Below are positions 32,440 through 43,929 of a DNA stretch of 64,000 nucleotides, piece by piece (positions within the stretch are counted from its first letter, which is position 1; every line of letters starts with the position of its first letter). This DNA comes from Prorocentrum cordatum (lineage: Eukaryota; Sar; Dinophyceae; Prorocentrales; Prorocentraceae): positions 25,001 through 89,000 of the forward strand of contig CAUYUJ010013914.1 of NCBI GenBank assembly GCA_963575745.1, written 5' to 3'. The translations under genes were made by a program, and so were the position numbers. The notes beneath the pieces are model-generated. The model saw only the letters and a list, made by a program, of their open reading frames with translations, was not told the origin of the DNA and made no database searches.

Positions 32440-32870
32440 CCGCCGACACCCGCCCTTGATCGTCCCTCCATCAAAACGCTCGATCACGCTCCTCTGCCGC
32501 TATCCCCGGCTGCCCGATCAAAGAGGCCCCCAGAGCCAGAGGGTCGCGACGGCCCCTGTTTCCACCAGGGCTCGAGCGAAACAGTGCTTTTCGTGCTCGT
32601 GCTGTCTCCGGTGTGCTTGGCCACGTCTCCGTTCTGCCCCTGCGAAGTGAGATTGGAACGACAACGGTCCAATCGCCCAAACACCGCTCAGCTCGAGCCC
32701 TGCCTCCCCACGGTTGCGACGACGGCGTCAGGGCCGTGGCCCCGTCCCGAGGCCGTCGAACATCAGCTGCTCGGGATCAGAAGCCCCCGCCCCTCCCCAC
32801 AGGGAGGGCTCGAGATCCCCGGGGCCGGCGTCAGGCAGAGAAAACGACGTCAGAGAAGAGGGAATGACAC
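32440..32870. other. Spacer, no gene recognised
   Basis: GC-rich sequence without a motif-bearing frame. It separates the two MITE-like copies at 31747 and 32871. Confidence 0.4.
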
Positions 32871-33045
32871 ATTCGGACCTAGGCCAGAAGAACATCCTTC
32901 AAGAGCATGAGACCCTCCGCCGGCCAAAACATACAGAACACGCAAGGGTATCCGAGCCAGGATGCGCAATAACATCCAAGAACCACGTAGATCACTAGGA
33001 TACCCTCCCCGAGCCAACCTTGATCTTATACCTCGGTCCGACAGT
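32871..33045. mobile_element. MITE-like repeat, copy 2
   Basis: The partner of 31747-31922 in direct orientation, 1.1 kb away. The right end CCTCGGTCCGACAG is the better-preserved inverted terminus. Confidence 0.65.
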
Positions 33046-33394
33046 AGGAGGCAGTGCGATTGGTTACTTGTGTAGTTGCAGTGACCGGCGGCGAGCTGGG
33101 GGGGGGAAGTGAGAAGGGGCAGGCCTTCTCTGAAGGCTCAGAAATTCTCGGGCCTTCTGGGAGGTTCTCTAGTCCTTCCCCGAAGACACGGACCGCCTTC
33201 TTCAGAGGGCCAGAGGGCGTCTGACAAGCCCCGCCGCCTTCCGAGTCGGCCTCCTCCTTCTCGGTCCCCGCCCTCGCTCGCCGCCGAGAGCAGGTGGAGC
33301 TCGGGCTGGCCCCCGTGTGTGGCCAGCTGGCCTCGTTCGCATCCTCGCCACCCTCCGGCAGCGCCCGCACCCCCATCGCGCTGAAGCAGCCACT

Positions 33395-33625
33395 TCGGGC
33401 CCAAAAGCGGTGCCGTGATGGACCGTGCGGTGACCTCGACAGTCCCGAAGACCTCACCGCACGGTCCGTCACCGCACCCTTTGTGGGAACCCGGAGGTCC
33501 CAGCATCCTCGGAGACCGACCCAAGTCCCCAAACAATTCGGTCACCCTGAGTCCCAACTGACTCAACACACGTTGTGGTCACCGCACTGTGTGAAGGCCC
33601 TGAGGTTCAGAACGAAGAACTTTGC
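33395..33625. repeat. Dispersed repeat with a 13-bp hairpin, copy 1
   Basis: GACCGTGCGGTGA (33420) pairs with TCACCGCACGGTC (to about 33467). The surrounding 220 bp aligns with 48630-48860, which has the same hairpin. Confidence 0.7.
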
Positions 33626-34204
33626 TGTGCCGAGGTGGCGTTTCGACCCTTGCGGGACCCTGCCAAACAGAAAAACCTACTGATCAAATGCGTGCAGCGG
33701 GATACGGAAACACGTTTCGATGCTCATGTCATGCATGCGTACTTGAGCAGCGTCTCCATACCCTCGTTTCAACTTGCTTCCAGTCAGGCGCGCCTCGAAG
33801 CGGGCGCGGATGCACCTCATTACGAACGGCAAACCTTGTTCTGAGGGGTTTCGGTAAGCCACGCGCGGGCGGGAGGCTAACCGAACCTCGCCAGGCGCTG
33901 TTCATGGTCGTCCAACAGCCAGCGCAACCTCCACGAGGCAGGCGTCAGCGCAATTATTGATGCGGCACTCTGCCACTTGGACCGTAATGGGGAGGAGGTG
34001 GGTCCGAGCCAGCATGCATGCAAGGGAGGAAGAGGAGGAGAACGACGAAGACGACGAGGACGGCGACGACGATGACGACGACAATGGCGACGGCCACCCT
34101 CCCCGGGGGCGAAGCGCCGTCTTCCTGCCAAGCAGCATGGGGATCCAGCAGGACACCTTGGTCGTGGGGAGGGGCTGAGACAAACGGGGTGGACTGGGGG
34201 AGGG

Positions 34205-34440
34205 TCTCCTCCTCCTCCTCCTCCTCCTCCTCCTCCTCAAACGCTCCTCCTCCAAATACGCGCCTCCTCCTCACACGAGGACAAGAAGAGGCCGCGAGGA
34301 GGACGATATAGATTGGGGGCTGATCTTTTTCTTCCTCCTCCTCCTCTTCCCGCGCCTCATACTCCCACTCCTCCTCCTCCTCCTACTGGTGATCCTCTTC
34401 CTCCTCCTCCTCCTCCTCCTCCTCCTCCTCCTCCTCCTAC
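34205..34440. repeat. CTC microsatellites
   Basis: CTC tracts at 34205-34238 and 34335-34440. Confidence 0.9.
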
Positions 34441-34849
34441 CCTTTCTGGCCCACCGCAAATAATTGCAAGATGTGGCCACATTCGGGCTACTTTGCCCTC
34501 TCCTTTCTGCCAAGTGGGCGGCCGCTTGGGTCGCCCGCCGGCTTTCGTCCAAATGTGGGCTGGTCCTGCGGGAGCCGCGGCTTCCTGATGTCACCAGAAA
34601 TGTGCGCCAGGAGCAGTTTTCGGACCCAGCCGTTTTCTGCCTGATGTTGCGTGCCAACTGCTGTGTTGCTGATGCCCTGTGCGGCTGGTGCTGCTCGTGT
34701 TGTGCTGCGGCGTGTTGCTATACGCTGCTTGCTACTTGGGCAACGCAGGTTGCTGCTACTGCGCAGATGCGGCACATCGCTTGGGGAGGGTGCGATGAGA
34801 TGCAGGGCCATGGATGGTGGAGGAGACTTTCGACGCGGCAGGGGGGGTC

Positions 34850-34897
34850 AGCCTCCAGCGCCTGCGCCGCCTCGTCTATGATGACGACGTCGAACCT
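34850..34897 (-). pseudogene. Exon-like fragment with SF1 helicase motif II (DEAA box)
   Basis: The minus strand reads RFDVVIIDEAAQALEA, a near-exact match to the Walker B/motif II region of UPF1/SEN1/SMUBP2-like RNA-DNA helicases. In these the DE(A/C)A residues bind Mg-ATP. Sequence on either side loses helicase similarity at once, as expected for a short exon or a relic. The next expected segment (motif III) occurs 3.7 kb downstream on the same strand at 31116-31187. Motif I (GPPGTGKT) was not found upstream. Confidence 0.45.
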
Positions 34898-35269
34898 TGC
34901 TGCCCCCCCAATCGCAGTCGGAACGCTTGCAGAAGCCCTCTCTCCACCTCCACCATCTTCGCGTCCTCCCCCCCCAGTTCCTCCCCTCCAATTCCTCCCA
35001 TCCAGTTCCTCCTCTGCAGCTCCTCCCATCCTGCCCGCTACTCGCCCTTCTCCCCTCCCACCCTCGCTCGTCCTCTTCCCCCCTCCTTCGCATACTCGCC
35101 CCCCCCGCCTACAACATTCACCACAAAACTTTCGTAATTACATTACGAAAATTTCACCACATGGCTGGAGGCACATATACGGTACCATACACAAAACGCA
35201 TGCCATGATTTGCACCACATGTGTCGCACACAGAATGTGCAATCCACTTCAAAACCCACATTGGCTAAC

Positions 35270-36440
35270 ATGACCTTGAAAAACTTCGGGCATCCCCCTT
35301 GGGCATTCCCATTGGCGCACTTCCGTCAACCTCTCAGTTCCAGCGGCGTCGTCGTTAACCTCGAGCGAGCCGAGGCTGGACAAATCGCCAGCCTCGTCTT
35401 TTCAAGAGATCGAGGCAGTAGCAAATCGGACACCGCCCCTGGAGAATGAAAACACGGCGCAACACGCTGACCGATCCTGCTGAGAAACTTTCCGCGCTGG
35501 CCGCCAGCTCGGCTGGTCGCTGCACAGTGCTCGTGTCGCCAAAAGGGCGACGCGAGCGCAAGGCGCTCCCTTCGACATGACTCGACATGTTGAAATGTTG
35601 TTTTTGTTGTGTTGGGCTTGTTGTCGGGCCTTTCGAAGTTGCGTCCGCGAGCCTGGGACTCCAGAAGCCTCCAGGGATATCTGGGGAACCCCTCGGCGGG
35701 GCGCGGTCGATGGAAACCTCTCGGGCCCTTCATTCCATGCTTACCCGCTCGAAACTATGTTTCGGCAGTGGGGCGGGGCTGCAGCCGACGCCACGCATAA
35801 GGTAGTGCCATCCCAGCAGGTGCCCGTCGGATATCTCCCAGGGAGAAGGAGTCACAACTACGTTGCGCTTCCCGCGTCGTTGACGTAAGAAGCCTGGGCC
35901 GGCCGTCTGACAGGATCTCGACCGAACGCGCATCACCGAGCCAGCCATGCGGGTGCCAACACCTGCTCCTCCCGCCAGCCTGCTCCTCCTCACGAAGCTC
36001 GCAGCAAGACAAGCTTCTTCGGTTCGTTGTGGAGATGCAGCCTGCGCCACGACCGACGCGCTCTGTCGTGCGCAGAATGGCGCGCGGCGTGCGGGAACCA
36101 ACCTGATGCCGGCAGTTTGGTCTTCCGCGGCTCACCCCCGCTGACGAGGAAACGATCCAACACCTTGGCCTGAACCAGCCAACCTTCAGCGTCAACCGCT
36201 GTACACGTGCTGGACCCTTTGCCATGACGCCACATGAAGGCGGCAGGCGGGCTTCATCCGCTACCGCGCGGATCCATCGCTGCGTTTTAGCAGCAGCGTG
36301 CCGCTCCTCTTATCATCATATTGTGAACAAACAGCCGCCCGAACCGAAGCGAAAACTTTCCTCAAAACGCCGCTGGTCGGATCACCAAAGGTCGACAGTG
36401 GCCAAGCAAACCAAATTAACTCTACCATTACCCCACCCTA
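35270..36440. other. Spacer, no gene recognised
   Basis: About 1.2 kb without simple repeats. Minus-strand frames at 35326-35733 and 35755-36225 are open but carry no motif I recognise. Undetected short exons are possible. Confidence 0.35.
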
Positions 36441-36680
36441 GCTGAATCCAGATATGCCCGGCCAGGTGTCACTTAGCCGGGCCCAGCTTAGCCACGCGTG
36501 GCCTAACTGTCTGAGCAGCCAAGGAGCTCACGTGCTCATTGGAGCTCACTGGACAAAGATTAAAGCTCAGCTCAACTCCTATCTCACCATCAGAAAGGCA
36601 TCATGTTGGTCATCGCTTCAGAGATGGCAATTGTTCTAGCTTTGGCTGTATCGGCAGCCGGCTCATGTTTCAGTTTTTTC

Positions 36681-36792
36681 CCCAACCATCCTGTGGTGTT
36701 GGGTCCTTGTTTTGAAGAGACGGTGCCCCGCGTTCCCTCCTTCCTCCTCTCCTCCTCCTCCTCCCTCCTCCCTCCTCCCACCATCATCATCG

Positions 36793-36839
<47 letters not shown>

Positions 36840-36887
36840 GTCATCACCATCATTCTCGTCATATTCGTCACGTCCGTCATCATCATC

Positions 36888-36919
<32 letters not shown>

Positions 36920-36955
36920 CATCATCATCAGCATCAACATCAGCATCAGCATCAG

Positions 36956-37005
<50 letters not shown>

Positions 37006-38095
37006 GCATCATCATCATCGTGGCCCTACAGGGAGCTCCACCGAAGGCCCCAGTGGCTGCGTTCGCATGCGCCCACCGCACCCATTTCGGGACACCCCTC
37101 ACGCGTTTCGCGGCCCCATAGGGAGCTCCATCGAAGGCCCCAGCGGCTGCGTTAGCATGCGCCCGCCGCACCCATGTCGGAACACCCCTCACGCGTTTCG
37201 CGGCCCCATAGGGAGCTCCACCGAAGGCCCCAGTGGCTGCGTTTGCACGCGCCCGCCGCACCCATTTCGGCACACCCCTCACGCGTTTCGCGGCCCCATA
37301 GGGAGCTCCATCGAAGGCCCCAGCGGCTGCGTTAGCATGCGCCCGCCGCACCCATTTCGGAACACCCCTCACGCGTTTCGCGGCCCCATAGGGAGCTCCA
37401 CCGAAGGCCCCAGCGGCTGCGTTAGCATGCGCCCGCCGCACCCATTTCGGCACACCCCTCACGCGTTTCGTGGCCCCATAGGGAGCTCCATCGAAGGCCC
37501 CAGTGGCTGCGTTAGCATGCGCCCGCCGCACCCATTTCGGCACACCCCTCCCGCGCTTCGTGGCCCCATAGGGAGCTCCACCGAAGGCACCCGCGGCTGC
37601 ATTCGCATGCGCCCGCCGCACCCATTTCGGCACTTCAGTCACACGTTTTGTGGCACCATAGGGAGCTCCACCGAAGGCCCCAGTGGCGGCGTTCGCATGC
37701 GCCCGCCGCACCCATTTCGGCACACCACTCACGCGGTTCGTGGCCCCATAGGGGGCTCCACCGAAGGCCCCAGCGGCTGCGTTAGCATGCGCCCGCCGCA
37801 CCCACTTCGGCACACCCCTCACGCGCTTCGTGGCCCCATAGGGAGCTCCACCGAAGGCACCCGCGGCTGCATTCGCTTGCGCCCGCCGCACCCATTTCGG
37901 CACTTCCGTCACACGTTTTGTGGCACCATAGGGAGCTCCACCGAAGGCCCCAGTGGCTGCGTTTGCACGCGCCCGCCGCACCCATTTCGGCACACCCCTC
38001 ACGCGGTTCGTGGCCCCAGAGGGATCGCCACCGAAGAAGATATGCACATTTGCGGTACTCACAATTGCATATGGTTGGGTCCTTCGCCAGGCTAA
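36681..38095. repeat. Composite repeat element, copy 2: 90-bp tandem array with conserved flanks
   Basis: The left flank (36681-36745) matches copy 1 (6812-6870); a TCC-rich and an ATC trinucleotide tract follow to 37019. Then come 11 units of 90 bp (from 37022) containing CATAGGGAGCTCCACCGAAG, GCGCCCGCCGCACCCATTTC and CACCCCTCACGCGTTTCG. The right flank (about 38029-38095) has TTTGCGGTACTCACAATTGC and ATGGTTGGGTCCTTCGCC. Because 90 is a multiple of three, both strands stay open for hundreds of codons. Units are 90-95% alike. On the minus strand the element begins with GTGAGT and ends CCACAG, like an intron. Confidence 0.85.
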
Positions 38096-38099
38096 TTTA

Positions 38100-39105
38100 A
38101 TGCCTCGGCTGAGTTATAACCATAAGTGGCGCTTGCACCTTTCTCCCGAAATACAAAAAACATCATCTCTGGCCGGATCTGGCCCCGAACACGCGCCGAT
38201 ATGTGCCACACTCTTTGTGAACCCTCGTCCAGCACAGATATGAACTAACGCATTTCGGACATCGATTATAGACGTACACATATATACAACTGTACATATC
38301 TATACATCAAGACCTGCGTATATACATATTCATGTGTGTGTGTGCGTGGCGGCTCCTTCTGGAATGATGCAACTCGGGCCACATGCACGCACTCGCGCAC
38401 GCACATCGAAATCAATACCCAGCCACTGGTCTCGTACGCCTTTTTATTACCGAGGTGTTGAACAACATATGTGAGGAAGCGCTTTGCTTTACCTCATTTG
38501 AGCTGTCTGGGCGCGCAGTCCAGTGCCCCTCAAACCATTACGGAGATGCGCGCATGAGTTCCTCAACTTGCACGGCCGCCCGAAGGGAGCGAGGGCCTAA
38601 GCTGATGACATCCTCAACAATCCGAGAGGAGGCGCCCGTTACGACCCCCTGGGCAAAACATGGGCTGGCTATGGCCCCCCTGGGCGCTGGGGTTATGACG
38701 AGAGGCTATTGTTTCCCTAAGCACCTCGTTGGTAAAGGCTTCTGCAACAAATCTTCCGACACTCGAAGACCCATCGCGGCCCCGAATCGTGGCCGCTCCA
38801 TGTGCGATGCTACGTGAAACTGTTCTCGGATATTCTGCCGCAAGATTGCCGTGGTTGGGGTTGGGTTGGGCGGGCGGGTATGGTCGCGCTCGGCCACTGC
38901 AGTGGGCCACCAGCCTGCCCGCCCTCCCAGGACCAGCTCGGTCGGGGGTTGCTGAAGGTGCACCTGGTGCTCCCAGCTTTCCGCTCAACGTTGAAGCCCC
39001 CCAAGGCCCTCTGGGCCTCGTGAGGTGCACTGGAGGCCGTGGGCTTAGCCGCCCCGATACGCATCACGCAACCCGTAGCGTATTGACGCGGAGCTCAACA
39101 CGTAC
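38100..39105. other. Spacer, no gene recognised
   Basis: Contains a short TATACATATC/TGTGTG patch near 38275-38345. No gene or repeat copy was recognised. Confidence 0.4.
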
Positions 39106-39111
39106 ATGGAA

Positions 39112-39146
39112 AACGTGCGTTTTGGCGCGATGGGCTCGCCAAAACG
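39112..39146. repeat. Hairpin CGTTTTGGCG/CGCCAAAACG
   Basis: 10-bp perfect arms with a loop of about 9 nt (CGATGGGCT). Confidence 0.6.
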
Positions 39147-39434
39147 TGATCCGAGACATGGAGCCAGCACGCAGCGTGTTCACCCGGACGTTCCGAACAC
39201 GGCACGCGTGGCGCTTCAAATGGGCGTAGCAGGGCAACTGAGGCCGCGAGGGGCTCCCTGGAAATCCCGTGGGCACCTCGGGCCAGGGGCGCTTCCAGCA
39301 GCACCCGACTAAGAGGGACCAAGAGGGGCCCCACGGGCTCGCGAAGATCTCGTGCCCCCCAGAGGCGCCGAGGCACGCGCGCGGCCCAGGAGGCGTGTCG
39401 GCAAGGGCAGAGGTGCGGGCAAGATTTCGCTGAA

Positions 39435-39655
39435 TCTCCGGTGCGTCTTGAACTTTCTTGGAAGGGGCGCCACAGGGCCGAGGCGCACTGGATATGGGTA
39501 AAAATCTAGCCTCCAGGGGCAGACGTTTATCCATGCCCAGTGCGCCTTGGGTTTCTGGGGGAGGGAGCCCGAAACTCCAAGCTGCATTGGAGATGGACAC
39601 AGGTCTTGCCCGCAAAAGGGGTAGGTCGTGGAATTCCGGAATCTTTCGCGGGCGA
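39435..39655. repeat. Degenerate ~105-bp tandem duplication
   Basis: GTGCGTCTTGAACTTTCTTG... and GTGCGCCTTGGGTTTCTGGG... head two diverged units ending near GACGTTTATCC and GGGTAGGTCG. Confidence 0.4.
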
Positions 39656-40304
39656 AGAGCGGTCCCACACAACTGCTTCCGTCACTGGGGGGCGCCGGTC
39701 CCAAAGCGGCTGGAGCGTATTACCGGACATTCCACCGTAACGGTACAACCTTTCCAGCCGCCCTTGGACAGGCGCTCCCCACGGCGAAAAAATTGCTATA
39801 CCGCTCTTCGCCCGTTGACAAATATCGTGGTCCCCGCCGTGAGTTGAACAGGGACCGACTATGCAGGCATTCCCAGAGGGCTACCACACATATTCTTAGA
39901 ACAAAAGAACTGTCGGTAAACATCAAAAAACCTCAGAACATGAAGCCGATGTCTCAAAGCAAACCAGCCGGGGACAGAACCAGAACTGTTCTGAGAACCC
40001 ATTCGGGCAAACGAGAAGCGGGTTCCTAGGAAATCCTTTTGTGGGCCCTATAAGCAAGCCGGGACGCCTGGCCACCGCCTGCATAAGATTCTCTCCCCCT
40101 AAAGGAACCACCCCCCTCTTGGACGTCCCCGAAGAGCGCGCAGTGCGCGCTTTGCTGGCCAGCTGTGTACCGCCAGACCGCTGCCGCCGCCCCGCCCGCA
40201 GGCCATGCTGGGCTGCTCGCGGACGAACCATAGACAAGGCCCACACCATGTGGCGGGCTCCGGACACCCAGTCCCCAACAACCTTGCCGTCTCTTGGGGG
40301 GCCG

Positions 40305-40440
40305 ATGTGTACTTCCGCCAACTTCCGCCGGCGGAAGCGGCCTCGTTCTGCTTACGCTGGCCTTCCGCCAACTTCCGCCGGCTTCTGCCGAAGAAGAAAT
40401 GCCAACTCCTTTGGTGAAAGATGTCGGACTCGGCGTTTCG
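40305..40440. repeat. CTTCCGCC-rich repeat related to 5640-5990
   Basis: ACTTCCGCCAACTTCCGCCG repeats are followed by GAAGAAGAAATGCCAACTCC, matching the GAAGAGATGACAACTCC part of the 5.6-6.0 kb repeat. Confidence 0.5.
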
Positions 40441-40599
40441 ACATGGGGCGAAAGGGAGGGCAGAGGGGGGGGCCGACCTCCGCTTACTGCGACTGTTTGC
40501 AACATGGCGCATCCCGTGGGGGAGACTCCACCTGCTTGCAACAGGCGCCAAAAGCAGCCAAGATCTACTCCATTAGATGCCTCGTAAATGGGGTTGGAG

Positions 40600-40765
40600 G
40601 AGATGGGGTCGGAGGATCGCGCCGCATCGTCGACGCATCGGGGACGCCAGCGTGGAGAAAATCGGGCTCCACATCGCGGATGCATCGACGATATGGTGCG
40701 ATCCTTTGACCCCACCTACTCGGACCCCACCTAGGAGGCCTAGATCCAGGGGGGGGCGAGGGCCC
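40600..40765. repeat. Dispersed repeat copy 2 (partner of 30685-30930)
   Basis: GGGGTCGGAGGATCGCGCCG ... GGCTCCACATCGCGGATGCA ... GGAGGCCTAGATCC. It lacks the 11-bp minisatellite seen in copy 1. Confidence 0.65.
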
Positions 40766-40959
40766 GCGCCGATCGGCAGAATAGGTCGTGAAAAAGACAA
40801 CGATCCCTGCTCCTTGAAGCCGCTGGGCCGTTCCTGGAACGAGCCTCGTGCTGCTTCGCCGCGCGCCCGGGGTGGCAGGCAGACTGGGCGGGGCCCCTCC
40901 CCCTCCGAAGGCTCAACAGCAGTCTTCTGGCCTTTGGAAGAGCCCTTCTTCTGAGCTGC

Positions 40960-41300
40960 CGAGCCCTTCGATGCTCTTAATAACGATGGGGGCAGTCTTC
41001 ATGTCCGTTTTCAATATCGACGTGCTTTGTGTCTGTTTGGGAACAGTTGTTTCTCCGTTTGAAGATTGCCGTCTCGCCGTGTTCGGTTCTTACTGCCATG
41101 TTGGTTATGTTTCACGATGTGTCAATTATTTTTTGGTTTGGGTTGCCGACTTTTTTGGCGGGGGGGGGATGGGTTGCCGTAGTTCGCTCGTTTTGGGGCC
41201 GGCCCGTGTCGTTGTTGTTCCGTTTTGGGTTACCGTCTTTGATGTGGTGGTCGACCGCAACACAGAAGGCTGAATACGGAACGAAAGCGCCGCAATCATG
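40960..41300. other. T-rich segment, no gene supported
   Basis: About 300 bp richer in T and G than its surroundings. It gives two overlapping hydrophobic plus-strand frames. No motif, homologue or strand-consistent context supports coding. Confidence 0.35.
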
Positions 41301-41501
41301 AGGCCAGAGCGTTTCTAAGGGCCCCCGTGGCCTCCCCAGGCCCCCGATGTCGTGACTTTATCCTGACGTCGGCCCCCAAAGGCCTCAGCCCATTCCCCAA
41401 GACTGTCGTTTCATCCTGAGCCGCCTCCGGACAGTGGCGAGGCCCGGCAAGAGGGCCCCCAGAGGCCGAGAACAGCAGAGACTCCTCCGCAGCAACTTTC
41501 T

Positions 41502-42784
41502 TCATGGCCTAAATCCTCCTCCTCCTCCTCCTCCTTTTCCTCCTCCTCCCCCCTCTTGCTTCCCCCCCCCTGGAGGTCCTCCGCGTCTTGTATCTAAGAA
41601 GCCTGCGTTAATTCCCACGGATTGCTTGAGATCCAAGAAGGCGCTGGCCTCGTTGACAATCTCCCGTCCGTTGTCCTTGTAGTGCTTGGTCACATCGCCG
41701 ACGGTCTTGCCCGTGATGGCAAGCTGCGCGAAGGGGGTGTCCATGCCCATGGTGAGCTCATCCAGCACCGCCTGGACATCCTTGTGCCACTTGGAGTCGC
41801 GGAGGCCCTGCAGGGCCGCCACGCTGCCCACGCGCCGAAGAATGCTGCCCGCCGTTGCTTGCGCGGCCGTCAAGGACGTCTTGGGCGCCGCGCACTGCGA
41901 AGCGATGGACTTCACGGAGGTCGACTGCAGCGGCTCCTGCTCTTCACCTTCTTGCTTCATCCCTGGCCTGCAGGCTGGGTGCTACCTCGCTTATGCGACT
42001 GGGACTTTAGCTCATTTTCCACCCCCTTCATTTCGGCAAACTTCGCCCAGTTCTGCCTGAAGGCCCCCCTGTGCCTGGCCCTCACCTGCAGCCCCTTCTA
42101 CGCGCTCGGCCATCTTGTTGTGCTTGACCACTTCCCTTTCATGTGCAAACATTTCTCCATGTACTTGAACGCTACAACCACGTTCTCCTTAATGCCCCAT
42201 CCCCCCTCGCGTTCGACGAGCGCGGGAAAGGGCGCGAACTCCTCGATCTCATCGTCCACCACGTGCCATTCCATAACGGTCGAGTACTTCGCCTTGAACG
42301 GTTTCTGCGTGTCGTCGGCCCGCTTCAGGCGCTCCGACGCTTCGGCCGTCGGCTTCGTCATCTTGCACCGCCCGAGCCCCGCCGCGCTCGGCGAGTCCAT
42401 GAACTTATGCCCGACTCCGCTGCGAGGGTTGACAAAGCCCTCCTCCGCCGCCAGCTCGGGGTTCTCGCCGAAGGCGCCCTCGCATCTGGCAGGCCGGCGG
42501 ACGGCCTCCTGGTCTGGCGCGTGCATGCCAGTCTCCATCGCTGCCTGGTTGAGGGCGTCGCTCAGCTGGTCGGGCGAGTGGCCGTGCTCCCTGAGCGCGT
42601 CAAGGTGCTGCTCCGCGCCCTTGCAACCCGTCTCGTTCACCGCGCCGTCGAAGGTCTTGCCCACCATAGTCTCGATGCTGAGGATGGCGCCGTCAGCGAG
42701 GGCCGCCGGGGCGTCGGGCCTGGCAGGGGGGGCTGCCCGCGAGCGTTGCGGCGTCGCTGGCGCCGACGCGGCTGCTGCGTCCAT
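41502..42784 (-). pseudogene. Spliced-leader-tagged gene of unknown function, frameshifted
   Basis: ATG 42784 (MDAAAASAPATPQRS) opens a 228-codon frame to 42098 with plausible soluble-protein sequence, for example GAEQHLDALREHGHSPDQLS and YSTVMEWHVVDDEIEEFAPF. Near 42130 a one-base shift moves coding to EVVKHNKMAERVEGAAGEGQ, which ends at about 42010. A second block, 41960-41502, begins MKQEGEEQEPLQSTSVKSIA and includes WHKDVQAVLDELTMGMDTPF, ending in a Gly-rich tail encoded by CTC repeats. The roughly 110-nt gap between the blocks starts GTGAGG and ends CTGCAG, so a retained intron is possible. No family is recognised. A spliced-leader relic lies 38 nt upstream of the ATG. Confidence 0.55.
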
Positions 42785-42821
42785 GATCGCACTGACGCGT
42801 GGACCGCCGCTGAGCACCCAG

Positions 42822-42843
42822 CTTGAGCCTAAATGGCTACTGA
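42822..42843 (-). other. Relict DinoSL, 20/22 match
   Basis: It matches the spliced leader except at positions 3 (C to A) and 14 (T to A), and keeps the terminal GGCTCAAG. It lies 38 nt upstream of ATG 42784 on the same strand. Confidence 0.8.
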
Positions 42844-43331
42844 CAGTCGGGGCGGGGCCCAGGGTCGCTGCCAATCGGAGGGGGCCTCAGGAGAAGGGGG
42901 GCGGATGGAAGGGGAAGTTATGCAAGGTCCCCCATCGATCTCCCCTCTGGGGCTTCTTGGGTTACTCGGGCGCGTTCGCACCAGCCGATGCGCCGTTTTG
43001 TTCCCCGCGCATGTTTCCCCGGGGCACCCCGCGCGCTGATCTAGACAACATCGCCTCGGCTCGCCCTGCAACGGAAACTGCGATGCTGGCAATTTCTCAC
43101 GGATCTCTTGCATCGTGCTGAGGCCAGGGGCTTCGACGTCGCTAGCGTTGCTCTCGATCTCGGCACTCACTGCCGCTGCAGGCTTCGCTCTCGGGGCGGC
43201 CGACCTCGGAGCGGCCGGGGCTGCGGCCGACGAACTGCTGCCGCCGGCCCTCCGCCGCCCACCACCCACCCGCCCCCGCCCTTCACGGAACTCTCCGGGC
43301 TGGCGCAGGGGCCCTCGAGCAGAAGGACAGC

Positions 43332-43335
<4 letters not shown>

Positions 43336-43383
<48 letters not shown>

Positions 43384-43404
43384 AAGAAAGATAGAGAAGA
43401 GAGA

Positions 43405-43444
<40 letters not shown>

Positions 43445-43449
43445 AAAAA

Positions 43450-43528
<79 letters not shown>

Positions 43529-43584
43529 AGAGAGAGAGAGAGAGAGAAGGGAGAGAGAGAGAGAGTGAGAGAGAGAGAGAGGAG

Positions 43585-43659
<75 letters not shown>

Positions 43660-43769
43660 AAAAAAAAAAAAAAAAAAAAGAGAGAGCATTGTCCAGTGCT
43701 CAGGAAGAAGAGCGCGCTCACCTTGCCGCGAGAACGCGCCCGGCGCGGCGCGAAGAATGGGGGGGAGGA

Positions 43770-43841
<72 letters not shown>

Positions 43842-43850
43842 GAGAGAGCA
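43336..43850. repeat. Long (GA)n microsatellite with a poly-A run
   Basis: About 500 bp of GA repeat with AAAGAAAG interruptions and roughly 20 A near 43658-43679. A non-repetitive 90-bp island sits at 43685-43770. Confidence 0.95.
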
Positions 43851-43929
43851 TACCCAGCCTCCAGCCCCAGATCTCTTCGCCCATGAAGCACGGCGGCGGG
43901 CTGGCCCGGGGGCAGGAGGGGCGGGGTAG

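Noticed and set aside
36590-38062. 490-residue ORF with 30-residue repeats
   Set aside because: The 90-bp unit is divisible by three, both strands are open, and there is no start context or domain; treated as tandem repeat.
40848-41301. Hydrophobic plus-strand ORFs
   Set aside because: T-rich composition explains the hydrophobicity; opposite to the coding strand of the window and without motif.
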